Position numbers and translations under genes: made by a program
Shown here: positions 1-8,396 of the stretch, piece by piece
Position numbering within the stretch: position 1 is the stretch's first letter
Layout of the letters: each line of letters begins with the position of its first letter
The notes under the pieces: generated by a model
The model's database searches: none
The model's input: the letters and a program-made list of their open reading frames with translations, nothing else
Told to the model about the DNA's origin: nothing
Assembly (NCBI GenBank): GCA_903642325.1
Contig: CAHJWM010000041.1
Coordinates: 1 to 43,762, forward strand
From: Myxococcales bacterium
GTDB taxonomy: Bacteria > Myxococcota_A > Polyangia > Polyangiales > Polyangiaceae
Length of the DNA stretch: 43,762 nucleotides
Direction: 5' to 3'

Positions 1-117
1 GGCGGGGGGATGACTGGGCGCCCCCTGAGCCGCGCGTTGTTCGGCGCCTGCGGCGTGGGCACCGCCCGAGCGAGCGAGCAGCAGCGCGCACACGAGGACA
101 CGAACGACGGCAGACAT
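1..117 (-). CDS. Secreted protein, N-terminus only (cut by left edge)
   Basis: An ATG at 117 on the minus strand opens a frame that runs off the window edge after 39 codons. The first residues are MSAVVRVLVCALLLARSGG followed by AHA and AGAEQ. This is a short basic start, a hydrophobic core and an AHA-A type signal peptidase I site near residue 22. The mature part seen so far is rich in Ala, Gln and Pro. The frame is too short to show a family. It reads away from the lipoprotein at 230-553 on the same strand, about 110 bases downstream of it. I infer an exported protein from the signal peptide alone. Confidence 0.6.
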   Translation of the reverse strand, partial: MSAVVRVLVCALLLARSGGAHAAGAEQRAAQGAPSHPPA

Positions 118-229
118 CGGACCGATGTACAGCGAACTCCCGAGCCTGACAACGCTACCCAAACGCGCGTCCGGAACTTTCATTGCGGATGAGGTAGACG
201 CAGTGTCGAGCTCGCCGCGACGGTCAGGG

Positions 230-553
230 TCAACCTCCGTCGCCGCCCGTGCCGCCGAGCCCCGCATCGCCCTGGCTGGGCGGCGCGCCGCCCATGCCGC
301 CTTCTTCGAGCCCGTCTGCGCCCCCGGCCCCACCGGCAGCGCTCGAGGAAGACGCACCGCCAGCGGACGGCCCCCCGGCTAGGCCCAGCGTGCCTGCAGT
401 TCCTGACGCAGAAGGGCCTTCCGGCTGCGCGCCCGGTGACTCATCACTGTTGCACGGGATATCTGGCTGAGGGTTCAAGCAGGTGTTCCCGGCACATGCG
501 GCCGCGAACAACGACCCGCAGACCACCCCCATCAGCCACTCCCGAAACCTCAT
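230..553 (-). CDS. Small Gly/Ser/Ala-rich lipoprotein
   Basis: A 107-residue predicted lipoprotein. I chose the ATG at 553, which begins MRFREWLMGVVCGSLFAAAC. The upstream extension to 640 has no signal-like start, whereas this one gives a basic n-region, a hydrophobic core and an AAAC lipobox. After the Cys comes AGNTCLNPQPDIPCNSD, a short Cys/Pro motif that I associate with myxobacterial surface lipoproteins. The rest is low-complexity Gly, Ser, Ala and Pro ending in GGTGGDGG, probably a flexible surface tether. No enzymatic domain is visible. It is divergent from the outer-membrane candidate at 836, with about 280 bases between them. Its function is unknown. Confidence 0.65.
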   Translation of the reverse strand: MRFREWLMGVVCGSLFAAACAGNTCLNPQPDIPCNSDESPGAQPEGPSASGTAGTLGLAGGPSAGGASSSSAAGGAGGADGLEEGGMGGAPPSQGDAGLGGTGGDGG

Positions 554-835
554 ACTTGAAAGATACAAGCTTCCTTGAACAGCGCAACACCGCCCGCCGC
601 TTCGGCTAAGACGCGGCGCAGCAAGCTCAGTTGAAAGCATATCAATTCTGTACTCGATGCTCGCTCACGGCATGATTGCGTCGCCACTTGGCGGGTCTGC
701 TTAAAATTCGCCTTGCGTCGCAGGCTCCACTACAAAGCGCGGCAGGTAGCCTGTTTCACGCTCCTGTTGCTTGCTTCGAATAGGGCGCGTGCTTTGCTGC
801 ACGGATTAATCGTGTTTCTTACACAGGAGCAGACC

Positions 836-1375
836 ATGTCTCTACGTCTCTCGTTCTTGCTGCCGACTCCTCTCGCCGCGCTCGTTGCTGGGTTTTTGGC
901 TTTCGCCCCAACGCGCAACGCGCACGCCAGCAGCGGCACCGCCATCGGCGCGGATCTCGACTACACGCATGGAATCAGTGAGCCCCAGGTTGGTAGCGGT
1001 ACGGGCTTCAACGTTCGGCTCGGCTACAAGCTGGACCTGCTACTAGTCCAACTCACGCCCGAAATCGGCGGCGCGTATCACACTTTTTCCGGTACGGCTG
1101 ACGCGAAATTTTCGCAGGGGATCGTCGGGGCGCGTCTAGCGTTTGGAAAAGTTCTCGAGCCGGGTCTGTATGCCCACGTCGGGTACGGTCACCTCGGGGC
1201 CGCTCTCGGCGGTCGCTCTGGCGCGACTGTCGATGCCGGGCTGACCCTCGATTTCACGCTCTTGCCCTTCATCGATCTCGGCATTCATGCCGGCTATAAC
1301 GGGATGTTGAAGAGCGACCCCGACCCTGCCTTCGACACTTTCGTGGCTGGAGTGCACGGCGCGGTGGTCTTCTGA
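836..1375 (+). CDS. Small outer-membrane beta-barrel-like protein
   Basis: A 179-residue exported protein. The ATG at 836 is preceded by ACAGGAGCAG, a good ribosome binding site, and starts a clear signal peptide (MSLRLSFLLPTPLAALVAG, then NAHA-SSG). The longer frame from 713 has no such support. The mature part alternates polar and hydrophobic residues with repeated Gly and Tyr (FNVRLGYKLDLLL, GLYAHVGYGHLGA, DLGIHAGYNGML) and ends in a hydrophobic strand finishing in Phe (GVHGAVVF). That layout fits a small eight-strand outer-membrane barrel with a C-terminal Phe insertion signal. The substrate and role cannot be told. Confidence 0.7.
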   Translation: MSLRLSFLLPTPLAALVAGFLAFAPTRNAHASSGTAIGADLDYTHGISEPQVGSGTGFNVRLGYKLDLLLVQLTPEIGGAYHTFSGTADAKFSQGIVGARLAFGKVLEPGLYAHVGYGHLGAALGGRSGATVDAGLTLDFTLLPFIDLGIHAGYNGMLKSDPDPAFDTFVAGVHGAVVF

Positions 1376-1627
1376 GGACGAAGTCCGATGGCTCAATCTA
1401 GGTAGGGCAGCTCCTGCTTCGTGGCCCATGCCCGATTTGGGCGACCAAGTCCCGGAGCTGGCCGCCTCAGGCTTAGGGACGCGAGCGGACGAAGAAGTCC
1501 GGTTAAGTCTACGGCTGGAACCGGCAGAAAACCGCGTTCACGCCGCGATGGCAGTGTGACAGAGGAATAGCGAGGGAAGGGCGGCGGGTTGCCCGTCGGT
1601 GGGCCGGAGGTATGCTCTCGGCGTCGA

Positions 1628-2848
1628 ATGCCCGTAATGTACGAGGTCGGCTGCAGCGGCTGCGGCGCGCGCCACGCTCTGAGCCCAGAGCAGGCTCGTC
1701 AGCAACGGGTCGTACGCTGTTCGTGCGGGCAATTCGTGCGCATGGATCGCGCGCTCGTCGAGCCCCGCTCGGATCCGGCCCCAGCGCCCGTGACCGCCTC
1801 CGAGACCACTCCGAAGCCAGCGCACCGCACCGCCTTGCCTTCGCTCTCGGGCGCGCTCGCATCTGCGTCCGCGGGCGATAAGCCGCCCTGGTACGTTGAC
1901 CTTGGAGGCAGCGAGACGATCGAGATGACGATCGAGCAACTGATCATCGCACGCCGCTCGGGCAAGCTCGGGGAGGGCGCGCTCGTGTGGCGCGCCGGCA
2001 TGCCGCGCTGGCGTCCGGTCGGAACCTTGATTCCCGCCACCAGTGCGTCGTTACCGCCGCCACCCAGTCCGGCAGCAGGCGGGCTGCGCGCTCGCTCGCC
2101 GGAGCCCGCGGCGGTGTCGCTTCGAAGCTACGAGCGTCCGCAGGCGACCCTCGAATTTGCCTTAGAGAAGCCGCCGGCGGCGCCCGCGCGAACGCCGTCG
2201 TCTTCAGCGCCGGTCAGACGCCAATCGGACCCGCCCCCGGGCTCCCCGACGCCATTGCCGCCCGCCCCCTCGCTAGGTCCTATCAACGCGCTCGGCCCCA
2301 TGGCCCCGAGCACGGGCTCGTCCGTAGCGGCTACGCCCATCATGGCGACACCGCCCAGCGCTGGCGAGCGCCCGCCTCGCGAACGGCCGCCCTGGGTCAC
2401 CGCTAGCTTCGCGCTGTTGCTTTGCGTGTTGGCGTCGGGCACTGGCGCACTCTTGGTGCGCTCCGTACGAGTGGACCGGCGGGCCGTGCTCAGTTCGGAT
2501 GGCGTCTCCCAGCGTGCCGCGAATGGCAGGGCGAAGTTGCCGGCAAGGCCGCCGCCTACTCTCGTTGCTGCGGAGCCTCTTGTCAGCACGCCCGTGGTCG
2601 ACGTGAACAGCTTGTCCGTGGAGCGCAAGCCGCCTCGCGCCGCGCCTCGCGCCTCCGCGCTGGGCTCGAGTCAGGCGATCGCCCTGCCGACACCGTTGGG
2701 CGGCGACGACAGCGAAGCCCTCGATCAACCTCCAGCTGCGAGCGCCACGCGTCCGGCCGTCAGCAAGCCGCACGACGGCGATTTACAGCCCGCGGCACAC
2801 GCAACCCCATACACGACCGAGACTTTGAACGAAGCCGCGACGCGCTAG
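1628..2848 (+). CDS. Zinc-ribbon / GYF_2 domain membrane protein
   Basis: A 406-residue protein. Residues 9-33 carry CSGC and CSC, an MJ0042-like zinc ribbon. Residues about 87-137 form a GYF_2 (DUF4339) domain: PWYVDLGGSE, an IEQL helix, then GALVWRAGMPRWRPV. Residues about 140-250 are a Pro/Ala/Ser-rich linker. Residues 256-280 form one membrane span (VTASFALLLCVLASGTGALL), followed by a second low-complexity tail of about 125 residues. GYF domains bind proline-rich peptides, so the linker could be an internal or partner ligand; that is inference. An N-terminal zinc ribbon plus GYF_2 is common in myxobacterial signalling proteins. ATG 1628 was chosen over the TTG at 1589; ATG 1637 is also possible. 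Confidence 0.7.
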   Translation: MPVMYEVGCSGCGARHALSPEQARQQRVVRCSCGQFVRMDRALVEPRSDPAPAPVTASETTPKPAHRTALPSLSGALASASAGDKPPWYVDLGGSETIEMTIEQLIIARRSGKLGEGALVWRAGMPRWRPVGTLIPATSASLPPPPSPAAGGLRARSPEPAAVSLRSYERPQATLEFALEKPPAAPARTPSSSAPVRRQSDPPPGSPTPLPPAPSLGPINALGPMAPSTGSSVAATPIMATPPSAGERPPRERPPWVTASFALLLCVLASGTGALLVRSVRVDRRAVLSSDGVSQRAANGRAKLPARPPPTLVAAEPLVSTPVVDVNSLSVERKPPRAAPRASALGSSQAIALPTPLGGDDSEALDQPPAASATRPAVSKPHDGDLQPAAHATPYTTETLNEAATR

Positions 2849-2883
2849 AGCTCCGAGGGCGCGCGTGGTGTTTGGGCTCCATG

Positions 2884-3180
2884 TTACTTATTGGAGGAGC
2901 CATTCGCGGGCACGGGGTCGACAGAGCCGCCAACTCGCTGCTTCGGATCGTACGAGGCACCTTCCTTATCGACGCTCCAGCCCGGCGCCGGTGCTGCGCT
3001 CGACACTCCTTGATGTGACTTGTCGCCGGGCCCGGTCTGGTCCGCGCCCACCGTGTCGCCATCCGCAGTCGTGGGCGACGGCGCCTGATAATCGAGCGAC
3101 GGTGAGCGGAGCGCGTTGCCCTGGCCGGTGGTGCCGCACGCAGCTAGCGTTACCCAACCAAATACCCAGGCTCGAATCAT
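2884..3180 (-). CDS. Small lipoprotein, unknown function
   Basis: A 98-residue predicted lipoprotein. Start ATG 3180 gives MIRAWVFGWVTLAACGTT, a short n-region with Arg, a hydrophobic core and an LAAC lipobox. The upstream extension to 3240 lacks signal features and was not used. The mature part is hydrophilic and low in hydrophobic residues (Gly, Ser, Pro, Asp, Lys), so it is probably unstructured and surface or periplasm exposed. It lies tail to tail with the GYF_2 gene and is divergent from the large lipoprotein at 3344. I recognise no domain. Confidence 0.6.
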   Translation of the reverse strand: MIRAWVFGWVTLAACGTTGQGNALRSPSLDYQAPSPTTADGDTVGADQTGPGDKSHQGVSSAAPAPGWSVDKEGASYDPKQRVGGSVDPVPANGSSNK

Positions 3181-3343
3181 ACGGGACCGTACCACCCCCC
3201 TGGCGCGCGATCCAACCCGATTGACCGCGAAGCGAAGCATTCCTGCAACGAGTCTGTAGCCAATGCGTCAAGCGGCTTCGCACATGCATCGCGCGCCCGG
3301 TTGAGCGTTGACCAAATAAAGTTTTACGGGTGGTATCCCGCCC

Positions 3344-4957
3344 ATGCACCGCTTGCTTTGGTCGTGCTTGTCGACCTGCCTCTGGGCATGCGCGCCGGAG
3401 CTCTCCGCACCACCGAAGAGCCCGCAAACTGAGTCGTTCGCAAGGAAAAGCGATTGGAAACCGGGCCCGCTCGTCCGGCAAACGGTGCTCGTGCCGGAGC
3501 CCGCCGGGGTTCCTTCGCCCGGGGCCGAATGTCAAAGCTATACAGGAGAACCGTCAGCCTCTTGCACGCCGAGCGTATCGGGGCGAGTCGGTCTGGCGAG
3601 CGCGCTCGCTGACGCCGCCCCGGTAAGCCGCGACGGGCTGCTGGCTTGTTTGGAGAGCAGCTCAGATCTTCCCCCCGGCTTCGTGCGCGCATTGCGCGCG
3701 GAGTTGGCACCCGAAGGGTGCGCGGACACCCTGACCCTGCCCTTGCTCGTGCCTCGCCGCCCAGAGCTCGAGCGACGAATGGCAGACACACTGCGCGCTC
3801 TCGCCATCGCCGCCAGGCTCTCGCGTCTGGTGCGCCGGGCGCCTGGGCTCGAATCGCCCCAAGACAAGTCGCACTTCATGCAGTTTTTCCAGAGCACGCT
3901 GAAGCCGTGGATCGTTTCGCAGTCTCAGGCGATTGAGGAGCTCTCGTCGAGCGCCGCCGGCTTGATACCTTACGGGAAAGGCATCGTTGCTGTGGCGGCT
4001 GGCCTGGCCGATATGCGCTTCGTCGCCGTGGTCCGAGACGTCGCTTTGCCCACCGAGATGGAGCGAGACCCAGAGCTCAAAAATGCGTACTACGCCGCTC
4101 TCGACGAGGCGCTCGAGCCGCGGAAGGTCCGCGGACGAGACGCAGCGCTGGTCGGGCTGCGTGAGCTCGCCAGCGAAGGCGTGGTCGCCGAACGCCGCGT
4201 CAGCGAAGCTCGGGCGCTGCTCTCGCAGGTGTACTCAGGGCGGCGGATCGACGCCCTCGATAGGCTGCTGCTGCCGAGCCTACCGGCACCTCTCGTGGAC
4301 ACGATCGACCGCAAGCTGGCGGCAGAGCTGCCCACATTTTACGCGGGCACCTTGCTCGACCGGGCAACCCTCGACGCCGACCTGCTGCGCGCGTTGCTTA
4401 GCCATGGCGTGCCACAAGCGTTCGTGCTGCGGCTCGACCCGGACCAGCTCGACGATGCGAGTAAAAGCTACTTGGCGCGCGGGCTCTTCGATCGCGGGCG
4501 AGCCTACTTTCGTGCCGCAGATTTCTCGGCCAGCGCACGGCTGAGCGTTACGGATCCGACAAAGCCCGAATCGGCACTGCTGCACGCGCTCGCCGACACA
4601 TTGAAAAACGGACCGCGCGACGCCAGCGATCTACTGTTGGCCGGCCCATTCTTACCGACGAGCACGGGAGACGTGAGCGAGCTCGATCAGCTCGCGGCTC
4701 AAAAAGGTGTCCCGAGCGCCGCGCTCGCGACGTTCGACGCAGCCTACCTCCGCAGCCTGGTCCCACCGCAAAACGACGCTCCCTTTTGGGACGACCTCGC
4801 CACACGCTTCGACGCGGCAGAAAGGGCGCTTAGCGATCCGTCGCAGAAGAAGCAAGCACGCGAGTCGAGTCTTGCCGCAAAAGATACGGCCAAAACGCTG
4901 CGCGCCAACCGCCCCCCGAGAGCGGGGTCGACGCCGGCTCGGGATTCAGCGAAATAA
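3344..4957 (+). CDS. Large helical lipoprotein, unknown function
   Basis: A 537-residue predicted lipoprotein. MHRLLWSCLSTCLWACAPE gives a signal peptide with an LWAC lipobox. Residues about 20-110 are Pro/Ser-rich with scattered Cys. From about residue 120 the protein is almost all alpha-helical, with repeated Leu/Ala/Arg/Glu segments (ERRMADTLRALAIAARLSRL, RDAALVGLRELASEG, ERRVSEARALLSQV) that look like helical-hairpin or TPR-like solenoid packing. No catalytic motif is seen. It ends eight bases before the diguanylate cyclase at 4966, so the two are probably co-transcribed. It could be a periplasm-facing partner of that sensor, but this rests on position only. Confidence 0.65.
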   Translation: MHRLLWSCLSTCLWACAPELSAPPKSPQTESFARKSDWKPGPLVRQTVLVPEPAGVPSPGAECQSYTGEPSASCTPSVSGRVGLASALADAAPVSRDGLLACLESSSDLPPGFVRALRAELAPEGCADTLTLPLLVPRRPELERRMADTLRALAIAARLSRLVRRAPGLESPQDKSHFMQFFQSTLKPWIVSQSQAIEELSSSAAGLIPYGKGIVAVAAGLADMRFVAVVRDVALPTEMERDPELKNAYYAALDEALEPRKVRGRDAALVGLRELASEGVVAERRVSEARALLSQVYSGRRIDALDRLLLPSLPAPLVDTIDRKLAAELPTFYAGTLLDRATLDADLLRALLSHGVPQAFVLRLDPDQLDDASKSYLARGLFDRGRAYFRAADFSASARLSVTDPTKPESALLHALADTLKNGPRDASDLLLAGPFLPTSTGDVSELDQLAAQKGVPSAALATFDAAYLRSLVPPQNDAPFWDDLATRFDAAERALSDPSQKKQARESSLAAKDTAKTLRANRPPRAGSTPARDSAK

Positions 4958-4965
4958 ACGAGGCG

Positions 4966-6537
4966 ATGGCGTCTCTACTTCCCGCGAAACGCACGCTTTG
5001 GGGGATTATTTTTGGTTTGGTCACGGTAATGGGCTGGCTGTCTTATGTCAGTGCCCAGCGCTACGCGCGCGCTGAACGTCGGGTCGAGCACACCCTCGAT
5101 GTGCGAGCCACGTTGGGCCGCCTCCTGGGAGCTATCCAGGAGACCGAAGACGATGAGCGTGGGTTCTTACTCACCGGGGACGACCTACAGCTGATGGCCT
5201 GCAGGGCATCCGAAGCCGCCGTTGCCCCGCTGTTCGCGGCCTTATTACGACTCGTACACGACAACCCCACTCAGCTTGATCGGGCTCACGAGCTGTCCAA
5301 CATCATCGCCGAAAAGCAAAGTTTCATGGCTCGAAAACTTGCGCTTTTCCGGCACGGTGAGCGCGACGCCGCGATTGCGCTAGTCGGCGCTGCGCGCGGC
5401 GTCGAGCTCACGACTCGGCTCCGATCTCAATCGGCGGCCATGGACCGCGAGGAAGAGCGCCTGCTCGACCTCCGGAAGGGCGACGCGAGCCGCGCGCAAG
5501 GGCAGGCAATCGGCGCGATTGGTCTCGGGTCCGCGCTGATGATCGCGCTGTCGTTCGTGAGCCTGCTCAGCGTGCACCGCGACGCCGAGGCGCTCAAGCG
5601 CACCGCGGATGACCTTGCCACCAGTGAAGAATATTTTCGCTTGCTCACCGAAAACAGTAATGACCTCGTTCGGACCCACGATCTCGACGGCAACGTCCTG
5701 TACGTGAGCCCGTCGGTCGAGCGCATGCTCGGCTATGCGACCGAGGAATTCCGCGCTTTTCCCCCACTACAATTGGTGCATCCCGATGACCGCGCGGCGC
5801 TGGCCCCAAACCCGGCGCTGCCTCCCCTATCGCAGCGGTTCAAGGACCTGCCCGTCGAGTACCGAGCGTTGCACAAAGACGGTAGTTACCGTTGGCTCGA
5901 GATAAGCTTTGCAGCTCGCCGCGACGCGAACGGCGTCATGATTGGCGAGCAGAGCTCGGCGCGCGACGTCACCGATCGCCGGCTCGCCGAGCAACGCCTC
6001 ACGACCCAAGCCGAGCAGCTTCGCACGCTCTCGCTGCATGACGAGCTCACCGGCTTGTACAATCGGCGCGGTTGGCTGGAGCTCGCTGGACAGCAAATGC
6101 GTCTAGCGATTCGTGAAAAGCGCGGCGCTGCGGTCGTGTTTGCCGACTTGAATGGGATGAAGCAGATCAACGACCTCCACGGCCACGAAGCCGGCGACCG
6201 AGCCTTGCGGGATACCGAGCGCATCCTGCGCACGGCGTGCCGCGAGGTGGACATCATTGCTCGCTTCGGTGGCGACGAGTTCGTTGTCTTCGGCCTCGAC
6301 TTCAAAGAGACCGGCCTGGAAGCCTTGCGCGCCCGCATTCAAGGCGCCATCGCCGAGCAAAATTCATCTGCCACTCGTCCGTTTCGATTGTCTCTGAGTC
6401 TGGGAGCCGCGTTTTTCCGGCCCGAATTCCCGGAAACCATCGACGCGCTGCTGGACCGGGCCGATTCCGAAATGTATCAGCGAAAGCGCGCGCGACGCGA
6501 GAACGGTGGACTGTCCCTGCCTCCGCCAGCAGGCTGA
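4966..6537 (+). CDS. CHASE3-PAS-GGDEF diguanylate cyclase
   Basis: A 523-residue membrane sensor predicted to make cyclic di-GMP from two GTP. Membrane spans lie at about residues 8-28 and 182-205. Between them is a periplasmic CHASE3-type domain (ETEDDERGFLLTGDD is its signature). A PAS domain follows at about 215-335 (YFRLLTENSNDLV to SSARDVTDRR). The GGDEF domain covers about 355-510. The active-site GGDEF is intact at 435-439. An inhibitory I-site RxxD is present at 426-429, exactly five residues before it, so product feedback is expected. No EAL domain is present. ATG 4966 follows ACGAGGCG. It is probably co-transcribed with the lipoprotein before it and is convergent with the HDOD gene. 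Confidence 0.92.
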   Translation: MASLLPAKRTLWGIIFGLVTVMGWLSYVSAQRYARAERRVEHTLDVRATLGRLLGAIQETEDDERGFLLTGDDLQLMACRASEAAVAPLFAALLRLVHDNPTQLDRAHELSNIIAEKQSFMARKLALFRHGERDAAIALVGAARGVELTTRLRSQSAAMDREEERLLDLRKGDASRAQGQAIGAIGLGSALMIALSFVSLLSVHRDAEALKRTADDLATSEEYFRLLTENSNDLVRTHDLDGNVLYVSPSVERMLGYATEEFRAFPPLQLVHPDDRAALAPNPALPPLSQRFKDLPVEYRALHKDGSYRWLEISFAARRDANGVMIGEQSSARDVTDRRLAEQRLTTQAEQLRTLSLHDELTGLYNRRGWLELAGQQMRLAIREKRGAAVVFADLNGMKQINDLHGHEAGDRALRDTERILRTACREVDIIARFGGDEFVVFGLDFKETGLEALRARIQGAIAEQNSSATRPFRLSLSLGAAFFRPEFPETIDALLDRADSEMYQRKRARRENGGLSLPPPAG

Positions 6538-6638
6538 GGGCAACGCTGCAGGCGGTCACCCGTCGAGCGCTCTAACCGCCCGGCATGTTTGCGCTGGGCG
6601 TGCGCCGCCTGCACTCGCTCACTTACGAGAATCGTCGG

Positions 6639-7637
6639 CTACCGACGAAACAGCGCCAAAACCTCTTCGCGTGCGTCGACCATCGGCTGCCAGGTCGAGC
6701 GCAGGTCGGCGGCACTGATGCCAACGTGACGCGCATCGGGGGACGTCGACAGCTCGTCGATCACGACCTCGCTCGGGGCCGAGTCATGGCGCAGACGGTA
6801 TTCCAACCGATCTGCGAGGCGCAGCAACGCGACTTGCATCCCAACCACCCCGCCCCCCGCGTACGCACGTTCGGGTTGATGATGCCAGGCCACGATCTGG
6901 GCAATGGGCTCTGGTAACTTCCAAGCGTGAAGCACGTGCGCTCCCAACACCGCGTGGTCGTAGCCGAGCCGATCGCGTTCGAGCAAGTGCAGCCGGTCGG
7001 GTGTATCGAGCGAGCTTGGGGGCAGGCCGTCGTACGACTCGATGCCGCACTGGATGCCTAACAGTTTGCCGAGATCATGAAGTATTCCCAGCAAAAACAG
7101 CTGATCGCCAGAGCGAAGGCCCCATTCGTCAGCCATGGTGCGGGCGATCGCCGCCGTACCGGCGCAATGGTCGCGAATGGTCGCGCCGCGACTCTTGATG
7201 TCGCGAAACATTTCCATTGTGACCACCCCGACCACGATTTCACGGACGGCATTTCGGCCCAGCCGCGCGCACGCCATGAGCACGCTTTCGCAGGGTACGA
7301 GGCTTCGATACAACGCCGAATTGGCGATGCGCAGAAAGGTCGCCGACAACGCCGGGTCTTTCAGGATCACGCCCTCCAGATCGGCCGTGCGATAGTCCTC
7401 GTCACCGAGGAGTGAGAGCACCTGGCGGGCTACCACCGGAAACGGGCGGATCTTTGCGCTCAGCAACACCGCCGCCAATAGCCGATCAGTTGCACAGTCG
7501 TTGCTGTGCGTCGGGTGAGCGTCCAGGTACCACAGCTGGTCTTCGACGACTTCGCGGGCTGGCGCGTGCACAGGCCTGTTTACGGGCTCAAATGGCCTCG
7601 ACTTAAGGCTCGCGTGCGTGCTCGCAGTGCGTCCCAT
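6639..7637 (-). CDS. HDOD domain signalling protein
   Basis: A 332-residue soluble protein with an HDOD domain at about residues 45-240. Typical segments are FPVVARQVLSLLGDEDY, VILKDPALSATFLRIANSA and CARLGRNAVREIVVGV. An HD-like pair is kept in GILHDLGKLL and WHHQPE. HDOD proteins usually act in bacterial signalling as protein-interaction domains rather than phosphodiesterases; activity here is open. The start is ATG 7637: the open frame continues to 7901, but that stretch is Arg/Ser-rich, antisense to the rnhA coding region and not HDOD-like. It lies 61 bases downstream of rnhA on the same strand and could be co-transcribed. It is convergent with the GGDEF gene. Confidence 0.85.
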   Translation of the reverse strand: MGRTASTHASLKSRPFEPVNRPVHAPAREVVEDQLWYLDAHPTHSNDCATDRLLAAVLLSAKIRPFPVVARQVLSLLGDEDYRTADLEGVILKDPALSATFLRIANSALYRSLVPCESVLMACARLGRNAVREIVVGVVTMEMFRDIKSRGATIRDHCAGTAAIARTMADEWGLRSGDQLFLLGILHDLGKLLGIQCGIESYDGLPPSSLDTPDRLHLLERDRLGYDHAVLGAHVLHAWKLPEPIAQIVAWHHQPERAYAGGGVVGMQVALLRLADRLEYRLRHDSAPSEVVIDELSTSPDARHVGISAADLRSTWQPMVDAREEVLALFRR

Positions 7638-7698
7638 TTCAGCTCGCTCTGAAATCACGCTCGCCCGGCCCGGGCCGCGCCTGCGGCGGACGGCAAAC

Positions 7699-8379
7699 TC
7701 AGCGCACTTTGCGCCGGTACGCCGTAGCCAACGAATCGGCATACTCGTTCCAGCGGTTGCCGGAGTGAGCCGCGATCCAGCGAAGCTCGAGCTCCGGCCG
7801 CTGCCGACAGATCGCGTAGAGCTCCTGGACCAGCTCGAGATTTTTGATGTCGCCGCCTTTGCGCTTCCAACCGCGGGCCTCCCAGCCCTTGGCCCACTCA
7901 TTTACGGTGCTCACGCACAGTTGGCTGTCGGTATAGAGCACGGTTTTTTTGCCCGGCGGCACGAGCGCGGTACCGCTGATCAGCGCGCTCAGCTCCATGC
8001 GATTGTTGGTCGTGTGCGGTTCGTTGCCCCAGCGTTCGTCGAGCACTCGATTGTCCACCACGTACACCGCACCCCAGCCCCCTGGCCCAGGGTTCGGCTC
8101 GGCCGCACCGTCGGTGAACACGCCGTCGACCGGCCCCGCCGAGTACTTGGCCAGCACCTCCGCCACGGTCAGGTTCTCCTCGCGCGAGCCAGACAGAGCG
8201 CGCACCGCACGCACGACGAGCTTCTTCTTCGCGACGCCCGGAGCATTCTGCTTCTTGCAGTCCATGCACACCTTGGGCAACCAGCCCGGGTACTTGGCGA
8301 GGGTTGCCTCGGGAACCCCAAACTCCTTCCCACAGCTCTGACACGTGAAGCTAGTCGGCAAGATGGCCGTGTTTAGCAC
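7699..8379 (-). CDS. rnhA: Ribonuclease HI with N-terminal zinc ribbon
   Basis: A 226-residue RNase HI that cleaves the RNA strand of RNA-DNA hybrids in the cytoplasm. The RNase H fold spans about residues 84-222. The four acidic metal ligands are visible as D90 (FTDGAAEPNPGPGGWG), E129 (NNRMELSAL), D151 (LYTDSQL) and D215 (NEYADSLA), with H205 in the flexible loop. The protein is about 70 residues longer than the usual 155 because of an N-terminal extension with paired cysteines C13/C16 and C38/C41, a probable treble-clef or zinc-ribbon nucleic-acid contact. The GTG at 8379 is the assigned start; the ribosome binding site is weak. The HDOD gene follows. Confidence 0.93.
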   Translation of the reverse strand: MLNTAILPTSFTCQSCGKEFGVPEATLAKYPGWLPKVCMDCKKQNAPGVAKKKLVVRAVRALSGSREENLTVAEVLAKYSAGPVDGVFTDGAAEPNPGPGGWGAVYVVDNRVLDERWGNEPHTTNNRMELSALISGTALVPPGKKTVLYTDSQLCVSTVNEWAKGWEARGWKRKGGDIKNLELVQELYAICRQRPELELRWIAAHSGNRWNEYADSLATAYRRKVR

Positions 8380-8396
8380 AAGCGTGACGGACGCGA

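Noticed and set aside
6547-6613. TGCAGGCGG / CCGCCTGCA repeat between the convergent GGDEF and HDOD genes as a shared terminator
   Set aside because: The arms are nine bases with a 49-base loop and no T-run, which is too weak to call.
7618-8376. A 252-codon plus-strand frame over rnhA and the HDOD start
   Set aside because: Antisense to rnhA, whose four catalytic acids are conserved; no ribosome binding site and no recognisable domain.
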